In this document: piece after piece, positions 35,916 to 47,920 of the stretch
Layout of the letters: every line of letters begins with the position of its first letter
How positions within the stretch are numbered: position 1 is the first letter of the stretch
DNA from: Allacma fusca
Lineage: Eukaryota; Arthropoda; Collembola; Symphypleona; Sminthuridae
Direction: 5' to 3'
DNA: 64,000 nucleotides
Assembly: GCA_947179485.1 (NCBI GenBank)
Contig: OX359248.1
Location: 2,621,501-2,685,500 of the forward strand
The notes under the pieces: generated by a model
The model's database searches: none
What the model saw: only the letters and a program-made list of their open reading frames with translations
What the model was told of the DNA's origin: nothing
Position numbers and translations under genes: made by a program

Positions 35916-36075
35916 TTGGGCACTTTTCAAACTCAAAGTTTGAAAAGGTTATTACCCGCTGTTGTGGTGGTTTGTTTGTTATAGTTTTGTTTTATCTTAT
36001 CACGGTTTTGTTTTGTTCTAGTTTTGTTTTTTCGAAAACTGATTTTGTTTGTTTTGTTTTGTTCAAAAAACAAGA

Positions 36076-36120
36076 ACTGAACAAAAGAACAAACAAAACG
36101 CGAACAATATTACAGCACTA
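36076..36120. repeat. Right terminal inverted repeat of hAT element
   Basis: Ends ATTACAGCACTA, the reverse complement of the left terminus. Confidence 0.85.
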
Positions 36121-36128
36121 ACTACATG
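36121..36128. repeat. Right 8-bp target-site duplication (ACTACATG)
   Basis: Matches the left copy base for base, which suggests a fairly recent insertion or good preservation. Confidence 0.88.
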
Positions 36129-36668
36129 GAAATGAAATGGAATGAAAGGAAATTGAGCAGTCTGCTCAGTGTTGTCAGAAGCGTTCTCTCACTCCAGGAG
36201 TAGGAAGGGACAACGTTCTTTTAGTGAGATGTGGCAGTTCTCTCATATAAACACAGACAGGTTTAAGTTTCTTTTTGAGAGACGGTTGCGTAAAAATAGA
36301 AATCTTGTGATATCTCTAGTCGACGTCCTATGAGTATCTATCTACAGTAAGAGTTGGGTTGGGAAAAAGTTGAAACTCATTGGCAACTATCGACGTCTAA
36401 TTTTTACGTATACACGTTTGCCGACAGGCCTGTATGTATATTATTGAGTATAGGTATATCTTACATATGTAATTTATCTAATATGTATTTCTAAACGTTG
36501 GCATTGGGTTCTACTACTCTTGGGTGTATGTAAATACACACAGGAGGGATGCTACATTGGAGCAGGAGCACATTAACACATTACTTATTTATTTGGTAGG
36601 GAATCCTGTTTTATAAATGGAGATATCCAGAGCTAGGTACATGCTGAAAGTCAGTAGACGGATGTTAT

Positions 36669-36693
36669 AGATTTCTTCCCCCCCCCCCTCCCC
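36669..36693. repeat. Poly-C tract
   Basis: Run of about ten C with a CT break. A second similar run lies at 36934-36947. Confidence 0.85.
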
Positions 36694-37700
36694 ATAGGAA
36701 TTATTCCCTATGAGACTAGCCGTATTTGAACAAAAGATAGGAGGTCGAGTGTAACTACTGAGGTATATGTATGTATATCTACTGTATGTAGAATCTTAAG
36801 TCACTATACCATGTACTCACAAGAGGAATGTGACAGTGGTTTGAAGGTGGTAAATGATTGAGAGAAGGAATGATGTCATCCCAGCTAATTTTACTGTGTG
36901 TGACTTTTGTCTTGCCTTGACTTCGTATTATCCCTCCCCCCCCCCTTGTGCAAAAGAAATACGAGTCAAAACTGTCTTATGGTTCTTTGGCATCTCCTTG
37001 GCACCCACAACTCCAAAGTGGAGAAAAACAAGGGTGTATACTCCCAGTAGTGTAATAGGACAACGACAAAAGCCTTCTCTTCGGCTAGATCCTATATATA
37101 AGTATATTTATTTGCCCCAACATCCTGAGAAGACTTGCTCATAAACTGAAAGATTTGTATGTTCAGTATAGTAGGAGTGTGATGTAGGTGATGGTAATAT
37201 ATACATATGTGGCACTATGCATGCTCACTCCTGACAGGGTATTAAATATAGGGAGACAATATGCCGTGTATGGAGGAGGTAGTTTTAGATGATAAGATCT
37301 CTCCTCTATGGTATTGTTTGTGGTGAGTGTGTGTGTATGTGTGTAGTATTGTGGGACGGATGCATAATAAATATATGCTTAAGACATAATATGCAGGAGT
37401 GTGTGTGTGTTTGTGTCTGTCTGTTATGTTAAGGAGTAAAGAGCGGGCGGGAGCTCTAGTTACCAATTATTTAAGAAGGGTAATTTACTATTACTTACTT
37501 TGTTAGGACTGAGTTACTAGTTGTAAGTACTATGTGCTGGTCATAGGAATTATGTAGCTGTGGACACGTTGATGCTGGGCTTGCGTTATTATTTATTGGA
37601 ACGGCTGGCATAGTTTTCCTCAACGTGGTTCTATATTCCCTGTAATATTTGCAATTACAGCAGTGGGTCTTGTATTTTATCCTGTTTTTCCCCACACACT

Positions 37701-37702
<2 letters not shown>

Positions 37703-37732
<30 letters not shown>
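37703..37732. repeat. (CA)15 microsatellite
   Basis: Uninterrupted CA array on the + strand. Confidence 0.92.
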
Positions 37733-37733
<1 letters not shown>

Positions 37734-38226
37734 CCTATAGGGCTAATAAACAAGAGGCTGTCTAAAACAAGCATCTCCTCCTCCATGGTGGAGAGGAGTT
37801 GATTGGAATTCTTTTTCATTGCCAATATATTTATGTATGGGTATGGGTTCCGAGGGATTTTTTATCCTAATGTTAGAATTTACTGGAGAGAGATTATAAC
37901 TAAGGTTGAAGGCGTGCGGAGTCAGTTGCAATTCCTAGTCTCACATAAATCACAAGTGCATACTCAATGACAAGAGAGATTAGTGCATCCTTTTTGCTCT
38001 GTCAGGAATTGTTACAGCTAGAGAGCTCAAATTCAACCGTGAATATGCTTGCTTCAAGGTTTTTTTTTCTCAAAGGGATACGAGAAGATACATAGAATAG
38101 ATATAGACAGCTCTATTACTAGTAGTAGTAGTAGTAGAAGTAGCCCTGGTTATATTTTTTCAGAGCATGGAAAAATGTATATGTAGATTATAATTTTTGT
38201 TCTTCTCATTTGGTTGTAAAACATGT

Positions 38227-38250
38227 GTCCCTTTGTAGATACAAAGGGAC
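38227..38250. other. Perfect 24-nt inverted repeat
   Basis: GTCCCTTTGTA (38227-38237) and TACAAAGGGAC (38240-38250) are perfect reverse complements separated by GA. It is too short for a typical transposon and has no clear flanking duplication. Confidence 0.7.
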
Positions 38251-38673
38251 TTTTTAAAAGGTTGTACTAGTTATTAGATTTTGGTATGAGCGCGAGCCCA
38301 CTGCATTATGTCAGGGATGAGGAGGTGAGAGAGAGAGAGACGTTGAAATGCGAAAATTGTTTGGTTGAGGCTTGAATTTTGATTACACTTTATTACATCT
38401 GGAACAAATGAGGGAAAATGACAATGTTCAAGGTCTTGTTTCTCTCCTATACTTAAAATGACTAGAGAGCATGTCGAGAGGAATGATGCACATATAAATA
38501 GGTACATATGAAGTATTTGCATGCATGTGGCGACCCCGGGCACATTTGTTTGTCAAAATATGCATTCCCTGAGAACCTCACGTTACGAAATCCATGTTCA
38601 TAAAATTGTAATCGCTTTTTAGCTGATAAATCTTTTTGTGAGGTTATGTATAGTAGAGAGGTAGATATGGAGT

Positions 38674-38699
38674 ATGTGTGTGTGTGTGTGTGTGTGTGT
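38674..38699. repeat. (GT)13 microsatellite
   Basis: Uninterrupted GT array. Confidence 0.92.
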
Positions 38700-39435
38700 T
38701 CACAAACAAATTAAACTATCGTATGTCCAATGACCTCAATTCCCAATGTGTGCACTTCAATGACGTGATGCTACCCGCAGTTATTTTCTGTTTCTGCTTC
38801 AATAAGCCAAGTCACACATAGATTCCACACACTATTTTCCAATGATTCCTATATATGGAGGATTTTTAGGAGCTGCTAGGAATTGCATATAATTACTTAT
38901 ATGTGCCGTTCTCTGAATGTAATGTCTCCTGTCCCATGCTATTTTCTGATGAGGGGGTTTTGTGTCCTGCAGGTGCTCATGGAATACTCAAGTAGTTTTA
39001 TATTTCGGAATGTTTCATAATTCAAATCCTATGTTTGAAGATCCCTCCCTCCTAAATACCTCTGCTCTGTTTGTGAATGTGTGTAACTTTAACTGTGTCT
39101 GTATGGTATTGAGTCGTGGCAGGATCTAATTGAAAATTATGAGAAGCGTAATTAGTAGAGTGTCGGAGTCTTCTACAGTTAGATGCAAATTTCCTTATTT
39201 CTTTAGATGCTGCTGAGAAAATTATTGGAATTTATTACTCTTATTTTTACTAGTATTTTTTTTTTCATCTTTATGGATTCTATTGTACCTTCCTTTGGGA
39301 TTAATCCCATGGAACTTTGACTTGTTGATTTCCTATTTTGTTTTTCTTTCAGTTAAGTTCCAGTTACTAGTGGGGAACTTGTAATACAAGGATATGACCC
39401 CTAGAGTTTTGTGGATGCCTCTCCTAAGTTGATTT

Positions 39436-39457
39436 CTCTCTCTCTCTCTCTCTCACT
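39436..39457. repeat. (TC)n microsatellite
   Basis: About ten units. Confidence 0.88.
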
Positions 39458-41410
39458 CCTCATGACTAATGATCCATCCACTTTGGCATCCTTTCCCACG
39501 AGTTGATTCTGGCTGACAATGGATTGGCACAAAGTTTTATTTTCTCGTCATAACCTTTGTATTTTTATGTTCCTCAACTTTGATTTTGTCATGCTCCATA
39601 AATAAATCCAATGACTTGGCGTATGCACGGGACTTCCAATTAGTAATTATATCTATATATATATTTTTTTTATGGGTCTTTCTATCTTGACGGTTTTAAA
39701 TGAAAATAGTGTGGAGGGCCGGGATGAGAATTATTACCAGGGGACTATTTGCTTATAGGTGATTTGACAATAGTTGTTTCCACACTCGCACATACCAAAT
39801 ACCAATAATTATTCTTGTGCGGCGCAGTTATTGTTGTTGTTGATTTTTCTGTTTGGGGGGGATGTGGAAATGCCTAGAATAATTTTTCCAGCACGTGTCA
39901 TCATCATAGTCTTACTCTTACTCATCTGTGGAATTGTACAAGACCCGATGGGGATCTTATCCCATCGGCCAAAGTGAGTTCATTTGTGGAAATCTATCAT
40001 TAGGCTTTTTGTTAATGGGCTCACTCCTATCAGGGAAGGAAAATGATCGGAATTAATTCTAGTGGCGAGGGGACATTGTTCCATTCCTTTAAAAAAAATG
40101 CATATAGGTGCTTTTTATTACACAACGTTCATACCTACATAGATAAGTCAAGTGTGCACATATGTAATTCCCAGTAATGGGATGGGAATTGCTGAGGGTA
40201 AAGTGTCCTGCAACAAGTTATGTTGTAGTGGGACCTCCATAAAAATCCTTGTAATAAATGTGAAGTTGGCTGGTTTTACTAAAAGATAACAAACCATTTA
40301 GAGTGCATGTGTAGATATATTAGAGTTGGAATTGATTGAGGCCTGTAGCTCCGGATTATAGCAGTTTACCTTTTGAGTAGATATAGATACGAGTATACAG
40401 CTGAGGCCTAGCCATTTTAGCTTTTATCAGGGACTGTATCTTTTATCTACTGTGTACATATCTATAGATACATACATATATAAGACTCTAACCTGGAAAA
40501 TTACGTGGTGGATAAAATGATGGAATAGCGTGCTCATTCCCCGTTGCCTTTAAACTTGTCTTGTTTTTGTAGTAATAGTGTACTTGTACTAGAAGCAGTA
40601 CTGCTGTACTGTAGTAGGAGCGGATAATAGGGACTAGCTAACTAGAGTTCCTATGCCAATATATGGGAAGTCGGGCAATGTCTGTCTTCACTACACTACA
40701 CACACAGTAGAAGTTACTCTGGTGTAGTGTATATAGTCATGTGTATAAAACTTGGGTGTATGTATTTATATGGGTTTAGTCCTTATGTACCTAGCTACAT
40801 ATGTAGGCATGAGTCAAGCCACTGACACTCTCCTGTGTGTCTGTTCTGTGCGAGTCTCAACGTTGGCTTTGAAATTAAATGTGGCATGTTGGTGAGGATG
40901 GAGACGCTACTACTACTACTCGGAAGGTGTATATTTGTAAGAATATTCCGCGTTTTTCTACTATTTATGCAAGCGTTCGCTGCTCCCAACCATCCATGCC
41001 TGCAATCAGTGAAGGTCAATTGCTCTCAGCAGAGCATACACACACATACACGTACACACACACACACTCGTATATACACATTCACATTCATTAGAACTAC
41101 TGTCCCCCCCCAAAAAAAAAAGCTAACCTGGTCTTTATCCAGCTCATACTTTTTGTCCATGTCTGAGATTTTCTACGAAGGTAATAAGTTACCTCCAATT
41201 ACACAGAATTACATCCACGAGTCTATTTAAACAAACTACCTTGTACCTTTGGAAGTTGGTATATTTCTCTCATATCAAATCAACAGACTAGTTTTCCTTC
41301 TTTTGTGAGAAGTTGATCTGTTCTTCTGTGTTCTTGTCGTTGTCTGAAAAATTGGAAAAACAGCTTTATTCCTTTTCAAATAGGTAGATCAAGTAGAGTT
41401 GTTAGTTCCG

Positions 41411-41460
41411 CGTGTGTGTGTGTGTGTGTATGTCTGTATGTGTGTGTGTGAGAGTGTGTT
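41411..41460. repeat. (GT)n microsatellite, interrupted
   Basis: GT units with ATGTCTGTAT and GAGA interruptions. Confidence 0.85.
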
Positions 41461-41844
41461 GTATGTTGTGTGTATGGAGTCAAAATCTTCTAGTTGGTGT
41501 TAATAAAATATTTTAGAGGAGTTTTGTTCTTGGAGAGGGGTGAGGAGACTATGTACATGTGAGTGTGTGTGTATAGATACATGTGAGAAGTGAGAGTACT
41601 TATATACCTAATTAATTGTAGTCTAGGGGTATGCTCCTATCCAAGTGTATGGAAGCATCTGTGGACTATTATTATATAGATACCTCTTCTGCGGAACGAG
41701 CAACTCAATGAGGTAATATCTTTTTATGCCAACAACAATTTATATAGTGACTTGGTTCATTGCCTCATTTCACTTTTCCTCAGCTTTTAGTCTAGTCTAT
41801 TGGAACTTGTGTTGAGCTAGTCTCTGCCTATGCACTCAGTGACT

Positions 41845-41846
<2 letters not shown>

Positions 41847-41881
<35 letters not shown>
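41847..41881. repeat. Compound (TC)n(AC)n microsatellite
   Basis: About eight TC units followed by about nine AC units. Confidence 0.9.
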
Positions 41882-42869
41882 ACAGCTACAGCGTTGTTAC
41901 ATTACTTCCTGGTGTGTGGCCTTTGGAAAAGGTCGGCGGAGATTCTTGTTGATATGATGATTTTATGGGGGAGCATTACTGTCCATGTAGATTCATAGTG
42001 TGCTTTTGTGTATAGTATTTTGTTACATTTCTCCTTTGAAGAAATTAAATGCAGGAGGGTGATCTGTCTCCGTCCATGGATGTTTCATCCGTCAATAATA
42101 CTTCCTCTGGGTATGGGCCTCATTATCACGGCCCAAGTCTCTCATCTTAACAGAGACATTGACATCCTTCGGAAAGTGCTAATATATTTCTAAATATTCC
42201 CAGAACAGACTGTATATTGCATGTAGAGACCGAGGTGATGGAAAGGTCGCGAGAGGCGAGCTAAATTCGGCACGTTGTTTATTTTTAGTCACGCGAATCC
42301 GAGTTTTTGCAATTATGATGAAGAATGGAGTTTGGGGGCTGGCGTGACAATGATCGTCACGTACTTATTTGCCACCACATATAATTCTACATCGGAGCTA
42401 CATATTATAGCTCCGGCACTACCGTACTATGCTTTTGCTACCTTCCTTACTACTATTGTGATTGTCATGTAGCCATGTGTGCAATAATTCAGGTGTATGT
42501 AACCACATTGTTGACAATGAGCATTGGGAACCATCACGGGGATGGTGTATGTGTGTAGATATCTATGTATCTGTGTACAATGTAGATTTCCCTTTTTCCT
42601 CCCTGACTGACGGAAGCTCAGAATTCTGAGATACAATGCTGGAGAGATGTGTCACTGGCTTCTTTCAAAGAGTTATATGGGACTAATGGTCTGATTTGTA
42701 TTTTACGTGTGAGCTCTGTTCGTATGTTGATGGTGACATTTGAAAAGAAAAACTCACAGGAGGAAATACATATCCTTCCCCTCCGACAGCCTTGAAGTCT
42801 TGTATTTTTAATCAATATTTTCATATATTTCCTTCACGTTATGAAATGGCTCCTTCAATTTTTATTTCA

Positions 42870-42894
42870 CCCTTCCCTTCCCTTCCCTTCCCTT
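42870..42894. repeat. (CCCTT)5 pentanucleotide repeat
   Basis: Five tandem CCCTT-type units: homopyrimidine on the + strand. Confidence 0.9.
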
Positions 42895-43671
42895 GGTGTT
42901 GGATGTACTAGAGCCGAAAATATTATAATGGGATTCTGAAATGAGTTATAGTTGTAGAAGAGTATGTAATCAGTGAGGCTACTCCTCATAGTATATGATA
43001 TGATAGAACAAAAATTCCCTAATGTTTTATTTATGAAGGAAATCCGTTTAATTGACAGGAACTGATTGAAAAAAAAAACAATAAGGTAATAAAAAAGTCT
43101 GGACTTGAAATCCATTCTTTCAACTTTTCCAAAGTCGGATATGACTCACGTGCTTTGGAAATTTCATAACAATTTGTAGAATCCAATTACTTGCCTTGAA
43201 ATTTCAAAATATTAGTGTGCTATGCATAGGAGTGTTTACTCCGGGATAGTACAAATAAGGAGTTGGGTGTCAGATTTGGGGGCCTCTTTGAAAATATTAT
43301 TATTATTATTATGGGATATTGAAAAAAATCTACCATATTGGAATGCTCCGATCCCTGGAGGCGTTCACGAACTAATAAAATATGTATCTCCCGGTATGTA
43401 TCCTTACTTTCTATAACAACGTGCTGGGATGAATTTGGAGGGGGAAATTGCACTTATCAGATTTTCCCACCGCCTTCTTGATTTTTGAGAAGGTTTAGTT
43501 TAGATATGTACTTATAGTCCCGACAGGAATCCTGTGTCATGACCAGGATCTCTTACGTGAGTCTGATTCTCATTGAGAAGGGAGCGATGAAAAGGAAAGA
43601 TACTTTGACTAATTTATTGGTAGTTAGGAGTGAGCGAATGGTAAAAATGGTGTTGGTAATGATATTTAGTA

Positions 43672-43672
<1 letters not shown>

Positions 43673-43700
<28 letters not shown>
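43673..43700. repeat. (TC)n microsatellite
   Basis: About thirteen units. Confidence 0.9.
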
Positions 43701-43702
<2 letters not shown>

Positions 43703-44813
43703 GTATTTTTTAAAATTTAAATATACTAGTAGGGAGGGATGTGGAAATGTATCCCACGCATTTCTATTCCACACTTACAAAAGACCATAAAGGTATTAAA
43801 GAGCTAAGTGGAGATATTTGGAGAGGGACAGATACATATACAGTATTTATTCCCCTTGTCCTATATCTATCTTATATGACAATTGCATACAGATGGCAAT
43901 ACCCCTATAAAACCTCTGAAGAGTCCGCCTTTTGAAATCCTGGGACCATGTATAATTTAGTTACAAGAGCACTCGGCTCTCATCATCTCTCTCCCTCTCC
44001 CCCATCTGATCATCTCATTGGGAAATGTGCGAAGAATGGAGGAAATTCTGTGTAAAGATCTCCTTGTACATATTTATATAAGTTGGCATTTTGGAAGACA
44101 TGATTAGCATAAAATGCATTGAAGGTTCTGTACATTTGATTGTACGATCCCGGTTCTACAGTAAAGGAGACTGCTACAACTCTTATCTTGTGTTTGTTAG
44201 TTTTTATAGGATCTAGTAGAATATGTGATCATACAAACATTACTCAAATTATGGGATGAATGTGCATCTATTACTGTATTAAGATGTCTGAAGTCATTTT
44301 AATCCCACTCCGATAGGGATGACAGGGATAGGACCTGTATCTATGATCTATTAGATCAATAAACATAGTTCGGGATGTAATCCAATTTGGTTATCAAATT
44401 TTCTTCATCATGTGTTTTTCTTTCTCCGTGTACAGTTTGGAGTTTATTTTATAAGGGACGACATTTTATTACATCGTAATTTTTTGTGTGATTGTTGACT
44501 CTACTCCAACAGAAGTTTGTAGAGTGTATAGAGGCAGCCAGTCAAGCTTTTGTTAGCTATAAGTATGTATAGCAAGTCTCGAGACTGTGGAGACCCTTGT
44601 TTGCTCATAAATTTAATAGAGTCTTGTTAGTTTTTCATTTGCAATCTATAGGGAGACTTCATGGTCAAATTTTGCTATAAGTGAAGAACTACTGTTCCTC
44701 TACTACTGGCATATTGGTCGACTCCTTCTTCATTCTTTAATGGTGTGTGCTGGAGATTGGATCCTCTCACAGAGTCAGTCTTCATGGAGATATGGAAGTC
44801 TGACAGGGTTGCA

Positions 44814-44831
44814 GAGAGAGAGAGAGAGAGA
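44814..44831. repeat. (GA)n microsatellite
   Basis: About nine GA units on the + strand. Confidence 0.86.
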
Positions 44832-47800
44832 CATTTCATGTTATTTTATCCCTCGTATATGTGACTATGTGCACCAAAGGCTTCGGACTCCTTTTGATCC
44901 CCTGCATATATTGTGATATTATTATTGTATGGGGATATCTATTTACTCAATTAGTTTTAAGCGAATCTACCTAAGAGTTTGGTGTCCGGACTCCCTTTGA
45001 ACGACAGTCCCTCTAACAATAATAATTGAGTCTTGCGTGGGTCTTAGCCCTCAATTTGCATTGTTTTTATGATGTTGTCCATTGAAATGAGATAACCCTG
45101 TAACATCTCGTGCCACACAATGTTCTGTAAGTGTCTCTACAGGGTTGGTAGGGTTTTTGAAGCATATTGACAGATTAGGACGCTTGCATACATATACATA
45201 ATTATACATACGAATGTATATAAAGGGCCTGGCTCTGAATTGATAAGTGACTGCATAAACACAATATATAATGTATGAGTATGTACGACATGATATGTAT
45301 TTTATTTCTATATGTTCGGAGCACACGTATAAATATATAATTATATTATGGATTTTTAAAATAAAACATGTGAGAGAGAAGGGCTGGTTGGAGGAATGGC
45401 GTGGAAGAAAATACACTTTTCGAGTTCGTTTTATGGCAATGTTAAGTGGAGTTTGGAGGTAAAGCACCTGCTTAGATTTTCATTTAATATTTAAGTATAT
45501 ACGGAGAACTTCCTCTTTACTCCAACTCCCCTCAACTCATTATTATGACGGACCCATGGCATATGGCTCGTTTTTGTGGTGAGGTGCCTTCTCTCTGTAT
45601 GTACTGTAATGGTGGGAGATGATGAATTCGTCAGAGAATGCTGAGCTGAGCAGAATGGATTTTTACCTTGAGGCCCCATAAATAATGCATGGGATGACTC
45701 CTAGTATGTATCCAGGAGTTGTCTACTCCATGAGCCCAAGGATGAATACACTACTACTTCTACTACTACGTAACTATATAGCAAATTTTTCGAAACAATA
45801 CATTTTTTGAGTTGTAACATGTTATCCAAAGAACGTCATAAGTTTAGAATTTTGTGGGGGTGATGCTTTTGAAGGAATTATTGTAAGTTTGAAATAATAA
45901 TTCTACAATAGGACAGTGCATGCATTCCCTATAGCTGTCTTTTCCTCTTCCCCATAAATTGTTTTGAGTGTGAAATTTTGTCTGAACATTTCTGTAATGA
46001 CCAGGAAAAAAAATAAGAAAAGGAGGGAGGGGGAGGGGGGGTGTTCTAAACATTCCATTAGGACGTGGTGGATTCATTATTAGGATTCTGGTTGTGATCA
46101 CTTCTACTGTGAACATAGTAGTATCCTTGACTGTGAGTACCTCCATTATTCCGCTCTTTGTTAGCCCATATCATAATTATTTGAAATATTCTGGAACCAA
46201 TTCAGTGCTCGTAACCAAAATGATATTTTAGTTTGTACATGGGTCGGACGGGGACGTTCTAGGTATAGTACTAGATACATATAGATATGTACATATTATT
46301 TTCATAAGAAATTATACTTCTAGAGCATTTGTTATTACAGAGCTGGTAATAGTTTTGAACGGACCTGTAAAGGTTGTTCTAGTCAATTGGAATACAGTAC
46401 ATGAGAGAGGTTTGAGAGCCATTGAAATTATCTTTGAGGGCTAGCATTGATAATTTTCTTGTTTTTTTTTTGCTTGCAATCTTTTGTGCAAATAAAAGAT
46501 GTTCCTGTTTTTATCAGGATCACATGAACATGGGAGAGATACATATAATTATAATTATATTTTTTGCAGTTAATGAAAATTTAACAATGTATCATCCCTG
46601 AGATAAATGTACTGGCTTGAACCAGTACTTTTATGTAGATACTCTCGGGACGAGAGAATTTTGTGGATGATGATTTGTGACCGCATATTATCGTAGAAAT
46701 GTGCAATAGTTGTTTGCATAAGTTTTAAGTGTAATGACTTTTAGAGTGTGTGCTTGGCTCGACGGTTTTTGAACACCTTTTTTACATAATAATGTGCTCA
46801 TCTATTTATAATAATTTCTCCTGACTACAGATTTCCATGATGGGACTCGCGCTGATAAGATTATTGAAGTTTGCTAGGGATTGTGTGCTCTTGGAGTTGG
46901 TATTTACGAGGAGCATTATATACGTAATTATGTAATTATACATACACATTTGATAAATACAGATAGATCTTCGACATCATACGGCATGCTCTCTGCAGTG
47001 ACCTCTTCATCTCTGGCGGGGAGAATTGATAGGGGATTTGAATTACGCCTTGGGAGTCATTATTGTTGGGCATGTGTGTGTGTGTGTGTGTTTGTGTTGT
47101 GTGTTCTGCTGGCATTTATTGAGAAGTATTCTGGGAAGGTGTATCACAGTTATTTTTAAAAGTAGATAGATACATAGAGAGTTTACTTCTGTAGATGGTT
47201 CACATTGTGCCGGTCCATGTACATGAATTTCGCTTGTTATGATATCTTGGTCTCTTTATTACATTTTGGGGAGATGGTATGACACCCGAGGATTTTATTT
47301 GGGGTCCGATTGAGTTGATGGGATTTATTTCATTTAGTGTTATTTTCCCCTGACGATAGCTGTCTACTGAATTGCATAGGTAAGGTACATGTCCCAGATT
47401 TATCTTCCTGCACAATATATGTCTCCATCCTCCTCCTTGTTGTGATCATGATGTTAGGAAGGGGACAGGGTTTGATTGGACCCTTCTCAGCTGTTGATAA
47501 ATACTACTGGAGTTTCAATTACTGGGTGTCTAGAAATATTACTACAGGAGGGAATTGCTCACGGATAGGGAAAAGATAGTTTTTCGTGCGTGTCTCTTCT
47601 AGACGAGGCTCAATCCTGATTCTTATATGAAGCCCCTGTATTTGAGATTTGTTGGGAACTATAAATATATATATATGTATAAGTATCTACAGGAGAGGGC
47701 AATTAAATACAGGAGTACGTTGTGGCTCCTAGTTGGGGAAGTATTATGTTGTTATTCACATATATGTATCATGTATGTGTATATAGTAATTACAGGGACA

Positions 47801-47884
47801 TCTTAGCCCTTGCCTCGTCTATTCGACCGCAAAGACATTAAGCTCAACGATAACGCTCACTAGTACAGCTCATCCCTGGAATTA

Positions 47885-47885
<1 letters not shown>

Positions 47886-47919
<34 letters not shown>
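47886..47919. repeat. (TC)17 microsatellite
   Basis: Uninterrupted 34-bp array. Confidence 0.92.

Positions 47920-47920
<1 letters not shown>

Larger units (their letters stand above)
34474..36120. mobile_element. Non-autonomous hAT-type DNA transposon, 1,647 bp
   Basis: The ends are inverted repeats: the left begins TAGTGCTGTAATTTGTTCG and the right, read in reverse, TAGTGCTGTAATATTGTTCG. They are flanked by a perfect 8-bp duplication, ACTACATG. Length of duplication and terminal sequence both fit hAT. The subterminal regions are rich in TTTTGTTC-type motifs, as hAT transposase binding regions often are. No transposase is encoded: the two + strand frames near 34775-35102 are short and unrecognised. 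The interior holds two small palindromes on the left and a 39-bp minisatellite with AGGTCA direct repeats on the right. It sits in RXR intron 1 and must depend on a transposase from elsewhere. Confidence 0.87.

Noticed and set aside
36854-37144. 96-codon ATG frame
   Set aside because: Crosses a poly-C tract and microsatellite-like sequence; no recognisable domain.
40835-41230. 131-codon + strand frame
   Set aside because: Opens across ACT and CA repeats and a C/A homopolymer; non-ATG start.
43222-43397. ATG frame ending at CCCG|GTATGT in phase 1
   Set aside because: Considered as another RXR first exon, but it includes an ATT repeat and a weaker donor. Phase match alone is a one-in-three event.
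45051-45467. 138-codon minus-strand frame, longest near 45 kb
   Set aside because: Low-complexity, AT-driven composition, no domain, no splice or initiation support.
46066-46205. Minus-strand frame ending NQNPNNESTTS and stop
   Set aside because: Polar low-complexity tail with no polypyrimidine acceptor upstream; likely chance.
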